A stretch of 56,326 nt of DNA from an uncultured Clostridia bacterium (GTDB lineage: Bacteria > Bacillota > Clostridia > Christensenellales > CAG-314). The translations under genes and the position numbers were made by a program. Where the stretch lies: NCBI GenBank assembly GCA_947625185.1, contig CANQNJ010000006.1, positions 1 through 56,326 on the forward strand. The letters run 5' to 3'. Below the pieces are notes generated by a model that worked only from the letters and a program-made list of their open reading frames with translations, was not told where the DNA came from and searched no databases. Below are positions 36,801-46,314 of the stretch, piece by piece (the first letter of the stretch is position 1; every line of letters begins with the position of its first letter).

Positions 36801-39800
36801 TACAATCGTCAATTCTACTTTTTTGAACGTGCCTTGTTTGAAAGCGGGCGTTGTATTATTTGTTTTAGTGGTTATACCATCATTTCCATCATACGGCAAC
36901 AGCAATGTCACGCCGACCTTAACGGTGTAGTTGCCACTGTCCACACTGTAATCGGCAAGTGATGCAACTTCCGTAGTTGCAAATGACGTGTTGTACTTAA
37001 CGGTAATCGTACCTTTGCTTGCCATTTGCAACGCGTCTTCGATAGTATAGAGTTTACCGTCGTATTGTACAGATTTGATTTTTACTACTACATTATCGCT
37101 TGACGCATTCTGCAATTCTAAATAATCGTTATCTGCGGAAACGACCACTTTTGCAAGATATGTGCTGCCGATAGAAGTATCTATGCCGTCAATGCTTACA
37201 GTAATAAGAGCAAGTTCTTTCGCTGACAGGGTTCGATCGTCTTCGCCCTTGAAAGTTATGCTTCCAATATTATCGACCGTAATAGCCTCGCCGAAATTGA
37301 ACTCAGTAGTATCTTTCAAACTAAATGTTGGGGTTATTTTCTCTTTGCGAGTGGTGATTGTTATCGGCACCTCATATCCATCGTAATTGCCGGACGGGTG
37401 AGTATAGACTGCCGTAAAAGTATACGAATCTTCGATAAGATCGAACGCGTTGCCGCCTTTCTTTCCTTCTCCGTCTTTCCACGCCCAAGCGCTGTCATCA
37501 AATACGAGATATTGGATCGTTCTTCCTTGACAACGAACAACCGTGTCAAACGAAGGCGTTTCGGGTATCAAATCGGCGGGCAATTTGCCATTGGTGATGT
37601 TTACTGTATATAAACCGCATTTGGTAGATATTGTATCGCCATTTTGATATTTAACGGTATAGTTACCGTTGACAATCACCTTATAATAAACTGTTAGCTT
37701 ATCACTCTTTGATTGGATCACCCAACCGTTCGTCGAATATTTATTTTCTTTATCCTCAGTAGCTGCCTTACAATACAGAACCTCGATAAAATTATCGTCG
37801 CCAACCCAACCTTCGATCATATCGTGCGTAATTTTTACAAAATAGTCAGACTTGCCGCCATATACGCCGCCGACGTTTGTAGGAGCATGAACAGTCAGCT
37901 CTGCCTTGGCTATATTGACAGAGTAATAGGGCTTATCGTCTTCAAAGACTTGTGAGAAGACAACTTCGTAATTGGTGCTTGAATCAATCTCAACAAAGAC
38001 TCTAAGATTGTCAATAGCATTGGGGAATGTGGGAGCGGTCGTGCTATTGTATTTTGTGTAACCATTGATATCGGTAAGACTCTTGGTATCATAGGTATAT
38101 TTAACTTGGAATTCTTTCTCACTCAAACCGTCAATACTAAATGGCTTGCCGTCACCATCGACAATGGTGACGCCTTTGCCACCGTATCCGCTACCGTTGT
38201 AGGTGCCTGTAACGTCACTCGGCATCTTGACCGTCAGCTTCTGCGGAAGTATGGTAAAACTGTATGTTGCGGTAACGTCATTGTAGTTGTTGCCGGTGAC
38301 TTTTACAGTAATAACATAAGTGCCCGCGTCGGAGATAGCGGTAAAAGATTCAACATAGTTACTTAAAACTTTGTTCTTATCGACCTTGTATTCAACGGTT
38401 TGATCTCCATAGAGATAGGCAGCGCTGTTGATAATCGCTTTATCAACTTTGTCCTTGTCCACATGCGCTGTACCCTTGCTATATGTGTAGATTTCTTCGT
38501 CTGCAACGTCTGTGAGTTGCGGCGTTGCCTTCTCTATCATAATATTGTAGCTGCCGCCGCTTACGTCATTGTAGTTGGAGTTGCCGCTGATCGTGTAATT
38601 GACTACGTAGCCGCCGTCCTTATAATCCGTGTATTGCGCAACCGTATCTCCAACTCCGTTGTAGGTGACTGTGCATTCGGGAGTAGTATCATTGCCGACG
38701 CCCTTGACGGTGATCGGGTTGCCCTGACCTTCGCCATTGTAGGGGAAGCGCTGATTGTCCGCCGTCACGATGTAATTAGCCTTGCCAACATTGATAGAAA
38801 CCGTTGCAGATTTGCCCAAGTAGTTGGTGCCATTGCTGAGCGTAACGGTCAACACTAATGTGCCGCCTTCGGGGACGTCCTTGAAGGTGTTATTACTGTA
38901 AGAGATCTTTCCGATACCTTCGAGAGCCACGCCTTCAAGCCCCTTGGCAACGGCGCCAACAACGGTCTGATCGATGCCGAGGTAGGTATACGTTTTATTC
39001 GTAATACCGCTTGTATCGATCTCACCCTGCGCCTTGTTGACGGTGATAGTGACCGTTGCCTCTGTGCCCAGGTAGTTGTTACCTTCGCTGAGCGTAACAG
39101 TCACATCAAATGTACCACACTCCCGATCAAGTCCGTTGACGGGGACGTCCTTGAAGGTGTTATTGCTGTAAGAGAGCGTGCCGTCACCCGTGCAGGTTGC
39201 GCCGGTGATAGTATGCTCTTTGCCGTCATAGGTATATGTTGTCCGAATATTGCTTGTATCGATAGTACCCTGCGCCTTGTCAACGACGATGACGAAGGTT
39301 TCATCATTTTCTTTATAGTTTTTGCCGCTGACCTTGACGTGCAGCTTGTAACTGCCGGCATTCTCAATAGTTATTTTGATGATATCCTTAGTCCACTGCA
39401 ACTCGGCGGCAAGACTTATGCCTGCGGGCTGCACCGTCTCCAACGCATATTCCACGTCGGCGTCGCGATTGGCGCTGAAATATTGAATTTGAACTGCACC
39501 GGCAAAGTTGGAACCTTGGTTGAGCTTATTGTAGATTCCCTTCAATTGCTTGGAGCCGTCTTGTTCTTCGATCTCGATACCCTTAGCTTTAAGTTCGGCA
39601 ACGAGATCTTCTTGTTGCGGAAGTTTGATTGCGGGGGCAATCTTGTTGATGGTTATCGTGTAGCTGCCGCTTGCGTCATCGTAGTTGGAGTTGCCACTGA
39701 TCGTATAATTGATTGTGTAGCCGTCCTCGCGATAATTTGTGAATTGCGGTATTGCAGTAGCGCCAACTTCTTTGTCATAGCTGTACTTGACAGAAGCGCC

Positions 39801-42800
39801 GACAGGACTTACCTCGCCGTCAACGCCCGTGAACGTGACGCCCGTGCCGTGAGCGGAAGCGTCATAATCGTAGCTCTGAGCCGCCTCGACGGTGACAGAC
39901 TGATATGTCGCCTTGCCGATTACAAACGTAAACGTGCTGTTCTCCGCTTTGTCATCCGACCACTTGTAGTTGGAAGGATCCGCAAGCGATACCGTAACCA
40001 TATAGGTATAGGCGTTGGTTTGCTCGTTGTCGGAGATAGTCATCGTTTCCTCGACGAAGCCGACGGGAGTATAGGTTTGCGGCGTAGCGTTGTAGGTAAA
40101 GGTTGTGCTGTTCGCCTTCGGACGGGCAACAGGCGCCTTGTCGATATAGAATTTGAGCGTGATTGCGGCTTGCTCGGAGTTCGACCACTTGTAGTTGGCG
40201 GAATCTTTAAGCGTAAGCACAACGTCGTAGCCATCGGCGTTGACAACCGTGCCGCCATTGTTGGTGGTTACGTCGTAGTAATCATTGGACGAAATTTCGG
40301 CGGTTTGATTGGTCTTATTGTAAGTTTTGCGACCAATCTCGGGGATCTGCACCGTTGCTTTGCCTATCGTGACCTTGTAACTGCCTGTGAAATCGTTGTA
40401 GTTGTCGCCGGCAGACACCTTGTAGTACACTGTGCCGCTATCCGCAACATTGGTAAGAGTAAGCGACAGACTTGTGCAGTTGCCCGGCTCCTTGCCGTAC
40501 AGGACGGTAACCTTGAAGCCGCTGTCCGCCTCAACGCCCTTGATGTCACGCTCGGAGACCGCCTCGAAGTAGTCCTTGCCCAATTGGTAAATGCCCGTAA
40601 CGTCGGACGGTTGCTTGCTTACGGTGATATTTGCCTTGGTGATCTCCACCGTGAAGTCACTGCTGTACGGGTCGGTATTGGGCGCGCTGATCTCATAGTG
40701 GATAGTATATGTGCCCGCATTGGTGAACTTGGGTTCGCCTTCCAATGGTCTGCCGTCAACGGTGTATTTGTAGGTGATAGTTTCCGCATCGACATCGGTT
40801 GCCGTTGCGGTAACGGCAAAGGTGTGTTCATTGCCGTCGAATTGCACTCTTCTTGTAGGGGGTGTTACATCAAAACGCGAAGTGTTGAGGGTAAGCGTAA
40901 TCGTGTAGACAAGTTCGAAGTTGCCCGTAACGTCTTTGCCGTCCACAGTGATATTAAATCCGTCTTTCCAACAGAAATTGTCGCCGAGAGCTTCCTCTTC
41001 TATATCATATTTGCCCGCAGAGTGTTGACCATCCGTCATTACAATAGTTCCGCTTATGTTGAAACGGTTGTCGTTTATTGAGGGGGTTGCGCTCCAACTT
41101 GCACTATTTGACCACGATATGGAAAGAGCGCCGTTCGCCGTAACGATAAGTTTGGCTTTCGCGACGGTAAATTGAATTTGCGTGCTATTGGTAACTTCTT
41201 CGCCGTTGCGCTTGACAACGTAGTCGCTGTTGGCGCTGCGCGCGACGGTGACGGTATACGCACCGACCGAGAAATACTTCTCCGAGCCTTGCGTGTAGCT
41301 GTCGCCGTTCTTGGTGAGAGACACGGTAAACGTAAGCTCATCGTTGAGAACGCTGTCGCCGCCGAGCGTGTACCAAGTGTAGGCGCTCGGATCCTGCGCA
41401 TAGGTAGTCCAACCATTGGCAAGAGTGATAACTACCTGACGGGGACTGACGGTAAAGCTGCCTTGTTGATAAGTTATATCGTAATTGTCGGAAGTGTATC
41501 CGCTGACCGTAACGGTATACTCGCCCGCGTGGTAAATGCCGCCTATTACATTGCCGCCGTATTCGTAATGGGGAGTGCCGTCAAGGACGCTATAATTCTC
41601 ATCGTTTACAAATCCCTCGTAGCTCAACGACGGCACGGGGGTCGTCTTACCGTCATACATGAAGCCGTTTGCGCTGACGCTGACGGTAAGAGAAGCCTTG
41701 CCTATGACGATATCTGCGGTAACGATGGTTATGTCGTAGTCGGAGGAAGATAAGCCGCTTACGCCGACGGTGTAATAGCCCGCGGCAAAACGAGCGACGT
41801 CGCGGTAATCGACTTTTTCTCCGTCGACAGTTGCGCTGCGCTTGTAAGTAAATGTGGGTGTGCCCAATGCCGACTCTTTATCGCCGTTGAACAGCGGTCC
41901 GTAATTGAGAGAAGGGGTCGGCTTTTGTTGTTCGCCGTATGTGTAGCCTTCCGCCGTCACCGTTACGGTAACAGCGGCTTTTGCAACGATGAACGTATCG
42001 CCGATGATATTTATATTGTAGTTGTTGGAAGTAAGTCCCGTAATAGTTACACTATACTCGCCCGCGTGGAAAATACCCTCTCGGTATGCGCCCGTGTAGG
42101 AGAACGCGGGTTCTGCAAGCAAGTCCTCGTCGCCGTCCACCAAGCCCTCTTGACTTACGACGGGATTGGCGGCTGCGCCGTATGTAAAGTCGTCAACCGT
42201 TACTGTGACGGTCAATTGCTTTTTCTGCACGGCAAAGTTAGCCGTCGGCTTGGAACTAAGCGCGTTGTAGTTGGAATTGAGATTATATTCAAGCGAAATA
42301 ATGTAATTGCCCGCTTGATAATAGGCATAATCGTCGGGATCGTAAGGTTGATACATGCCCATGTTGCCGCTGCGATATGTCAGTACGCAACGGAAACCGA
42401 AGCTGTCGCTGTCGCGGTCGAGAACGCCCGTCGTCTCGTAGCCGTAATTCGCGTTCTCGCCGTAGGTTATGCTTTGGGCGCTGAGCGTTGCGGTAAAATC
42501 GCGTTTTGCAACGGTAAAGTGGTTGTTGTCGTTTGTGACATAGTATAATGTGTAGTTGTCGGATTGCAGTCCTCTTACCGTAACGATATAATCGCCCGCG
42601 TCGAAGAAGTCGGAGACGTACTCCGTCTCGCCATTGACGCCGCGCTTGTAAGTGAATACAGGCTCGCCGCCGATGTCGGAAGCGTTGTCGCCGTAGACAA
42701 AGCCTACGTAACTTATCTGCGGCTCGGGCTTGGCTTGATCGCCGTAGGTGAAGCCCTCCGCCCTTACGATGACGCGCAGCTGCGTGGGTATGACGGTTAT

Positions 42801-45800
42801 GTTGCAATCGGTGATATTGATAGTATAGTTGGCGTTGACTATGCCGTCCAACGTTGCGGTGTAGTCGCCCGTGCCGAGACGTTCGTAGGACGACGAACCC
42901 GTATCTTCGTTGCGGTACACCACTCTGCGCGCGTCTTCGCCGAAGAGCTGCGTCTCGTCCTCGTTGTAGACAAATCCTCGGTAAGTTACGTTGATATTCG
43001 GTTGGTTACCGTAGGTGTATACGTGGGCGTTGGTACTCAACGTTACGTTGAGCGTTGCGGGTGTGATAGTGAACGTGAGACCGTTCTCCTGATAGAGATA
43101 GGTGACGTCGTAGTCGTCGGTTATAGAGCGATCTATGCCCTCGACGGACAGCTTGTAGGTGCCCGCCGCCATCTTGGTGGTACGGTTGCCCAGCGCCGTC
43201 TGGGTGTAATTTACCGCGCCCTTGTACATAACGTACGCAGAGGACGTGTAACGGGTGCGCTCCTCCGCGGAGACAAAGCCGTCGTAACCCTCGCGGGTGT
43301 ACACTATCGTCGCCGTGGTGGGCTTGTTGCCGTACACCATTTCGGTCTGGGACAGAACGATATCTATGCTCAATGTGCGGCGCGTAACGGTGAGCGTGGC
43401 TGTATTGACGACAATGTTGTAGTTTTGCGGATCGGCAGATGTCGTCGCAGTGTAAGTGCCCGCGTGGAATTGCGTCGCGCGCTGACCGTGACTGTCAAGA
43501 TAGTACACGGTGGGCAGATTGCTGCCAAAGATACTGCGCGGCGACTCCTCGAAAACAAAGCCCTCGTAAGAAATGCCGTTGATGTAATCGTCCGCCTTTG
43601 CCACTTGCGGATTGAGTCCGTACAGAATGGACTGCTTTTCGAGGTGAACGGTAAGTTGAAGGTCTCTCTTGGTGACGGAGAACTCCGTTACGGGGAAACG
43701 GAAAACGTAGTTGTCCGCAGTAAGTCCCGACGCCTCTACCGTGTAGTCGTTTACGCCGAAACGCGTAAATTCGTACGGTTTGCCGTCGCTTGCCGTGCGG
43801 TATGTGTAACGAACGTCGCCCGATATCAAGCCGCTATCCGCTGCGCTCTCGCCGAATTCGAATGCGTCCTCGTAGGACAGAGACGGAATAACGGAGTCGC
43901 CGTACGCATAGCTGTCTTGTACGGAAACGTACACATTGACGGGCTTGGGGGAAACGGAGAAGCTATCTCCCGTGACGGAGAGCGTTTGGTAATCGTCGAA
44001 ACCGTTCTCGGTGAAGGTTGCCGTGACGAAATACTCGCCCACGACGAAACGGTTTGTGGAACTGTACGGATTGCCGCTGCGCGTATAGGTGTAGACGGGG
44101 GTAAATCTCGACTGATCCTCCGCTAGGACGTTGTCGAACTCAACCGTGACAGACGGACGCACGCCGTAAACGCCGCCGTTTGCCGTAAGCCGAACGCTGC
44201 CCGCGCGCTTGGTTACGTTGAAATTTACTGCGGCGGGGAGACGCACGTTGTAATCGCTTGACTGATATCCTTGCAGTTGCGCGGAATAATTGCCGACGTG
44301 CAGACGCTCGCCGCCGACGTACTCGCCCTCGCCGTTAAGCGTAAACCAATGTCTGCCGAGAACGGACTCGTCCTCATCGAAGACAAACCCGTCGATATCT
44401 ATATCGAAAGCCAGGGGCGCGCCGTAAACGTAGTCGCTTACCTTCGCCGTGACGTCGAGGTCCTTGGGCGTTACTTCGAACTGGCGTGCTTGGATCGGGG
44501 CAAATTCGTAATTGGGGTGTTCCTGCGGAAAAGTCTCCACGCGGTAGCTGCCGACGTGCAGATCGGCGCCCGTGACGTCCTTATCGTCTTGCATATATAC
44601 GAATTGCTGCACCACGTTGACGCTTTCCGCCGTCTCGTCAAATACGAAACCGCTGTAAACAATACTTGCCGCGGGGGCGGCTTGACCGTAAACGACGCTG
44701 TCCGATTGCAGCGTAACGACGCCTGTCAGCGTGGCTTTGACTATGGTAAATTCAAAATGTATGGAGTTGTCTGCCGTGCGGGCGTCCGCCTGATCGGTGA
44801 GGACGCCGTCCTTGTAATTGGCAAATATGTGAAGTTGAACGTTGTAGGTGCCAACATTCTTTATCCTGCGATTGCGCTCGGAAGAGGTGCCCTCGGTCTG
44901 TCCGTTGACCGTCCAGGCAAAGGTATACTCCAATCCGTCGCACTCTTTGAGTCCCGAGACGTACAGATTGTTGTTGACGTCGCCGTACACCATAGTGCCC
45001 TCTCGCGACACGGACGCCGTGGAGAAATCTATGTGATACTTGGCGTAAAGATCTACGTCGCCGTCGGGCATCTCCGTCAACGAGGCTTCCGTTTGGAAGT
45101 CTGAGTCGGTGTACCAACCGTCAAATACGAACGCCTCGTCTACCTGCGGCAATTCGGTGAGATCTACGGGCGCACGGTATTCCATTTCGCGCGCGGAAGT
45201 CTCGCCGAGGTAATGCAAGGTGAGTGTGTAGAGGTTCCTCTCGTATACGGCGGTGACTCTGCGACGTCCGCGTACGTTGGTAAGCGTACCGCCCGTCCAC
45301 TCTCCTGTGAAGTGATAACCCGTAACGGAGGGCATATCGTCGGGATCGGGGATATCGGCGTCCTTGTAACGCTTGACGTGCTGCGTAAATCTATCGAGCG
45401 TAACGCCGGACAACTCGCCGAAGTCCTCGCCGACAGGCATACGGAACTCCACTTCGTATTCCTTGTCGGCGCCCTGTCCCGGGGTGTCGGCGATCGCCAC
45501 CTTGCGGAACGCCGCATAAATGACGATATCCGCCACTACAAAGTCCGGCTCGGTGATGATCTCGCTGCGATATTCGTAGTAATTGTCGTCCAATGTCCAG
45601 CCGACAAATTGCAGCTCGTGTTCATCGTCGGGCTGTTCCTGCTCGGGGATCCTGTCCGGCAATGCGTATTTGTCTCCGAGAGTTACCTCCTGCGTCTCAA
45701 ATACTTCGTCGCCGTTCATAAACGTTACGGTGCGCTTGACGACTTCCTGTTCGTCGCACGCCGTAAACAATGCCAACGACATTGCCGCCGCAAGCGCCAC

Positions 45801-45842
45801 GGCAAGTATCGCTATTGCGATTTTAAGACGGGATTTTGTCAT
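33882..45842 (-). CDS. Giant 3986-residue surface lipoprotein: InlB, MBG repeats and C-terminal Hint domain
   Basis: Signal peptide with lipobox FTAC (about residue 29), so probably lipid-anchored. Order of parts: InlB-like repeats (about 35-270); some 13 MBG-type units each with a YG core such as YTYGNQPNI or FTYGDQAKP (about 380-1500); further Ig/MBG-like units with KTYNKT, YTYDGKE and SGNSNYND motifs (to about 2900); a beta-rich non-repetitive region (about 2950-3400); more InlB repeats with FTGWYYD and FSGWYLD (about 3420-3700); then a Hint domain starting at Cys3750 (CIVEGTLITLADGTQKPVED) with the block-B motif NYEH, His3823. Hint domains cleave their own backbone at the N-terminal Cys. 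The last 80 residues are unassigned. Likely role: adhesion or surface fibre. GC content falls sharply in the C-terminal third. GGAGGC precedes the ATG. Confidence 0.88.
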   Translation of the reverse strand: MTKSRLKIAIAILAVALAAAMSLALFTACDEQEVVKRTVTFMNGDEVFETQEVTLGDKYALPDRIPEQEQPDDEHELQFVGWTLDDNYYEYRSEIITEPDFVVADIVIYAAFRKVAIADTPGQGADKEYEVEFRMPVGEDFGELSGVTLDRFTQHVKRYKDADIPDPDDMPSVTGYHFTGEWTGGTLTNVRGRRRVTAVYERNLYTLTLHYLGETSAREMEYRAPVDLTELPQVDEAFVFDGWYTDSDFQTEASLTEMPDGDVDLYAKYHIDFSTASVSREGTMVYGDVNNNLYVSGLKECDGLEYTFAWTVNGQTEGTSSERNRRIKNVGTYNVQLHIFANYKDGVLTDQADARTADNSIHFEFTIVKATLTGVVTLQSDSVVYGQAAPAASIVYSGFVFDETAESVNVVQQFVYMQDDKDVTGADLHVGSYRVETFPQEHPNYEFAPIQARQFEVTPKDLDVTAKVSDYVYGAPLAFDIDIDGFVFDEDESVLGRHWFTLNGEGEYVGGERLHVGNYSAQLQGYQSSDYNVRLPAAVNFNVTKRAGSVRLTANGGVYGVRPSVTVEFDNVLAEDQSRFTPVYTYTRSGNPYSSTNRFVVGEYFVTATFTENGFDDYQTLSVTGDSFSVSPKPVNVYVSVQDSYAYGDSVIPSLSYEDAFEFGESAADSGLISGDVRYTYRTASDGKPYEFTRFGVNDYTVEASGLTADNYVFRFPVTEFSVTKRDLQLTVHLEKQSILYGLNPQVAKADDYINGISYEGFVFEESPRSIFGSNLPTVYYLDSHGQRATQFHAGTYTATTSADPQNYNIVVNTATLTVTRRTLSIDIVLSQTEMVYGNKPTTATIVYTREGYDGFVSAEERTRYTSSAYVMYKGAVNYTQTALGNRTTKMAAGTYKLSVEGIDRSITDDYDVTYLYQENGLTFTITPATLNVTLSTNAHVYTYGNQPNINVTYRGFVYNEDETQLFGEDARRVVYRNEDTGSSSYERLGTGDYTATLDGIVNANYTINITDCNITVIPTQLRVIVRAEGFTYGDQAKPEPQISYVGFVYGDNASDIGGEPVFTYKRGVNGETEYVSDFFDAGDYIVTVRGLQSDNYTLYYVTNDNNHFTVAKRDFTATLSAQSITYGENANYGYETTGVLDRDSDSFGFRCVLTYRSGNMGMYQPYDPDDYAYYQAGNYIISLEYNLNSNYNALSSKPTANFAVQKKQLTVTVTVDDFTYGAAANPVVSQEGLVDGDEDLLAEPAFSYTGAYREGIFHAGEYSVTITGLTSNNYNINIIGDTFIVAKAAVTVTVTAEGYTYGEQQKPTPSLNYGPLFNGDKESALGTPTFTYKRSATVDGEKVDYRDVARFAAGYYTVGVSGLSSSDYDITIVTADIVIGKASLTVSVSANGFMYDGKTTPVPSLSYEGFVNDENYSVLDGTPHYEYGGNVIGGIYHAGEYTVTVSGYTSDNYDITYQQGSFTVSPRQVVITLANGWTTYAQDPSAYTWYTLGGDSVLNDELTFTVSLTKNGDSYTQGSEKYFSVGAYTVTVARSANSDYVVKRNGEEVTNSTQIQFTVAKAKLIVTANGALSISWSNSASWSATPSINDNRFNISGTIVMTDGQHSAGKYDIEEEALGDNFCWKDGFNITVDGKDVTGNFELVYTITLTLNTSRFDVTPPTRRVQFDGNEHTFAVTATATDVDAETITYKYTVDGRPLEGEPKFTNAGTYTIHYEISAPNTDPYSSDFTVEITKANITVSKQPSDVTGIYQLGKDYFEAVSERDIKGVEADSGFKVTVLYGKEPGNCTSLSLTLTNVADSGTVYYKVSAGDNYNDFTGSYKVTIGKATVQIPEIGRKTYNKTNQTAEISSNDYYDVTTNNGGTVVNADGYDVVLTLKDSANYKWSNSEQAAITLKFYIDKAPVARPKANSTTFTYNATPQTYTPVGFVEETMTISDNEQTNAYTYMVTVSLADPSNYKWSDDKAENSTFTFVIGKATYQSVTVEAAQSYDYDASAHGTGVTFTGVDGEVSPVGASVKYSYDKEVGATAIPQFTNYREDGYTINYTISGNSNYDDASGSYTITINKIAPAIKLPQQEDLVAELKAKGIEIEEQDGSKQLKGIYNKLNQGSNFAGAVQIQYFSANRDADVEYALETVQPAGISLAAELQWTKDIIKITIENAGSYKLHVKVSGKNYKENDETFVIVVDKAQGTIDTSNIRTTYTYDGKEHTITGATCTGDGTLSYSNNTFKDVPVNGLDRECGTFDVTVTLSEGNNYLGTEATVTITVNKAQGEIDTSGITNKTYTYLGIDQTVVGAVAKGLEGVALEGIGKISYSNNTFKDVPEGGTLVLTVTLSNGTNYLGKSATVSINVGKANYIVTADNQRFPYNGEGQGNPITVKGVGNDTTPECTVTYNGVGDTVAQYTDYKDGGYVVNYTISGNSNYNDVSGGSYNIMIEKATPQLTDVADEEIYTYSKGTAHVDKDKVDKAIINSAAYLYGDQTVEYKVDKNKVLSNYVESFTAISDAGTYVITVKVTGNNYNDVTATYSFTILPQKLTVKMPSDVTGTYNGSGYGGKGVTIVDGDGKPFSIDGLSEKEFQVKYTYDTKSLTDINGYTKYNSTTAPTFPNAIDNLRVFVEIDSSTNYEVVFSQVFEDDKPYYSVNIAKAELTVHAPTNVGGVYGGKSDYFVKITHDMIEGWVGDDNFIEVLYCKAATEDKENKYSTNGWVIQSKSDKLTVYYKVIVNGNYTVKYQNGDTISTKCGLYTVNITNGKLPADLIPETPSFDTVVRCQGRTIQYLVFDDSAWAWKDGEGKKGGNAFDLIEDSYTFTAVYTHPSGNYDGYEVPITITTRKEKITPTFSLKDTTEFNFGEAITVDNIGSITFKGEDDRTLSAKELALITVSIDGIDTSIGSTYLAKVVVSADNDYLELQNASSDNVVVKIKSVQYDGKLYTIEDALQMASKGTITVKYNTSFATTEVASLADYSVDSGNYTVKVGVTLLLPYDGNDGITTKTNNTTPAFKQGTFKKVELTIVEGITIYNNGTITIGGITTGQQGGYSGCTAGDYAQITMQANAQIISIGNINAYGFIVEETENNKSSVTMNSGKFMMPFIVVEHRGGTHFSNINDNMKGSPFNRYYMENISAQLIINYGATLLGHADLYAASKDNETDINMVGSANDSFFKLAQGSQFVAKFNEKTHVTKWDVYGDININAVSLEVTLFLTVKVSTEKVMFPITWYYNIQFHKAQDGTEAVVTSSTQKIKILPGGEIKVDSGVTFNVPEIFVYDANFKDPQDGTVAAHSSYESGKGAGKLIVDGTLKVQKIGGYVQTTQEGARIEVTGNAQTSSYELRTSSPNIGWTTYTKYLELNIYNTKTNTLSIGVLNQTISGAQSFTSKKVGESFGWQTTNYYVEYNANGDSNGGVLNGNSNDEYTGMLTDGTITTEDPTREYHVFTGWYYDANCNNSVVGQSRSIEAGEVVSVYAGWEKIKYDVIFDISYLGGVADVSNYLQDIIWQYGTTTMLPDLTSVVPGMVFSGWYLDSNCSEPISAINNDNINNLDVSNRYAEGTITIYAKFVKEGLFSIQYNNNERYNDELIGGEASLPTTETGSIGETVDLSEATNLIEGIDNYGKEYYFVKWIADANKQEVNASTVITDEYLSDGVLVLVAQWGQKANIKTNITASALSSVSVTLTPDGGNKINAEDAKTYYFRPDTKITYTISLDGIGNDQAAQITGSRDAGDNISKTSSASGSFYMPAAGKTVTITARRTGSCIVEGTLITLADGTQKPVEDLLPTDKVLVFNHYTGKYEMCELWSNIHAGNDADWYTITYLYFSDGTTLGINYEHGLFDKTLNKYVYFNESNAGDYIGHNFVKVNYINGEYVSGEVTLTGYENITEYVRVYSPTSLFNMDIVTNGLLSITAWPTNSENFTNIFEFDDDMKYDEEAMRADIETYGVYTYEDFKDLMTEDLFNALPWKYLKVAVGKGNITWDEILYTIEWIYTTGQIQLN
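38821..39174 (-). repeat. Recent in-frame module duplication in the giant lipoprotein gene
   Basis: GGGGACGTCCTTGAAGGTG at 38871 recurs exactly 270 bases later at 39141, with further near-identical sequence on both sides (TTGCTGAGCGTAACGGTC versus TCGCTGAGCGTAACAGTC). 270 bases equal 90 codons, one repeat unit. Both units encode SYSNNTFKDVP. Confidence 0.7.
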
Positions 45843-46230
45843 AATCCGTGCCTCCGAATAATTTTTCCTTTATTTTTGCCCTTGGACGGACGTTTTCCGT
45901 CGAATTTGTCGCGGTGAAAGCTGAAAATAAACTTGACGACCGCGCAGGGCACAAAATTTCAGTATATTTTTTTAATAATATCATATTGAATGTCACGCAT
46001 TTTTTCAATTAATATGACAAAAAACATTTCAGATAAATTCAAATTTTATTTGCCATCGGGACAAAATGCGCGATTTGTGCGTTTTTAGCTTGTGCAAAAC
46101 GCATTTTTTTAAGTATTTTGAGAAATTTTCGCCGCCTGACGCAACGACGAATGGAAAAACACGCCGCAGGAGAGATTTTGGCGCGTCCGATCGGCAGACA
46201 TCGTCCGCTTCCGCGCAGACGCAGACACCG
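45843..46230. other. AT-rich region upstream of the giant lipoprotein gene
   Basis: It contains the ribosome binding site and leader of the giant gene and a weak TATACT -10 candidate at 45961-45966. A terminator-shaped hairpin points to the plus strand at 46078-46110 (TGCGTTTT/AAAACGCA followed by seven T) with no plus-strand gene in front of it. I see no coding region. Confidence 0.5.
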
Positions 46231-46258
46231 CAAAAAAAGCACCCGATACAACGGGTGC
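46231..46258 (-). terminator. Terminator of the glycerol/ether-lipid operon
   Basis: GCACCCG (46239-46245) pairs with CGGGTGC (46252-46258); seven U follow on the minus strand. It lies 57 bases beyond element copy 2, matching the layout at copy 1. Confidence 0.82.
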
Positions 46259-46314
46259 AATAAAAAAATCTGTGAAAAACGTCGGGAAAACAGAAGTGAA
46301 CGAAATCGATAAGC

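Noticed and set aside
39213..41081. Long plus-strand ORF (622 codons) opposite the giant lipoprotein gene
   Set aside because: It lies wholly antisense to a well-formed repeat protein, has low-complexity composition and no family motif; long antisense frames are a by-product of the repeat codons.
38500..43400. Regularly spaced repeats considered as a CRISPR array
   Set aside because: The repeats are coding, about 250-270 bases apart, diverged, and keep one open frame; there are no short identical direct repeats with unique spacers.
42564..44126. Plus-strand ORF of 520 codons opposite the MBG repeats
   Set aside because: Antisense shadow of the repeats; no recognisable domain, ribosome binding site or promoter.
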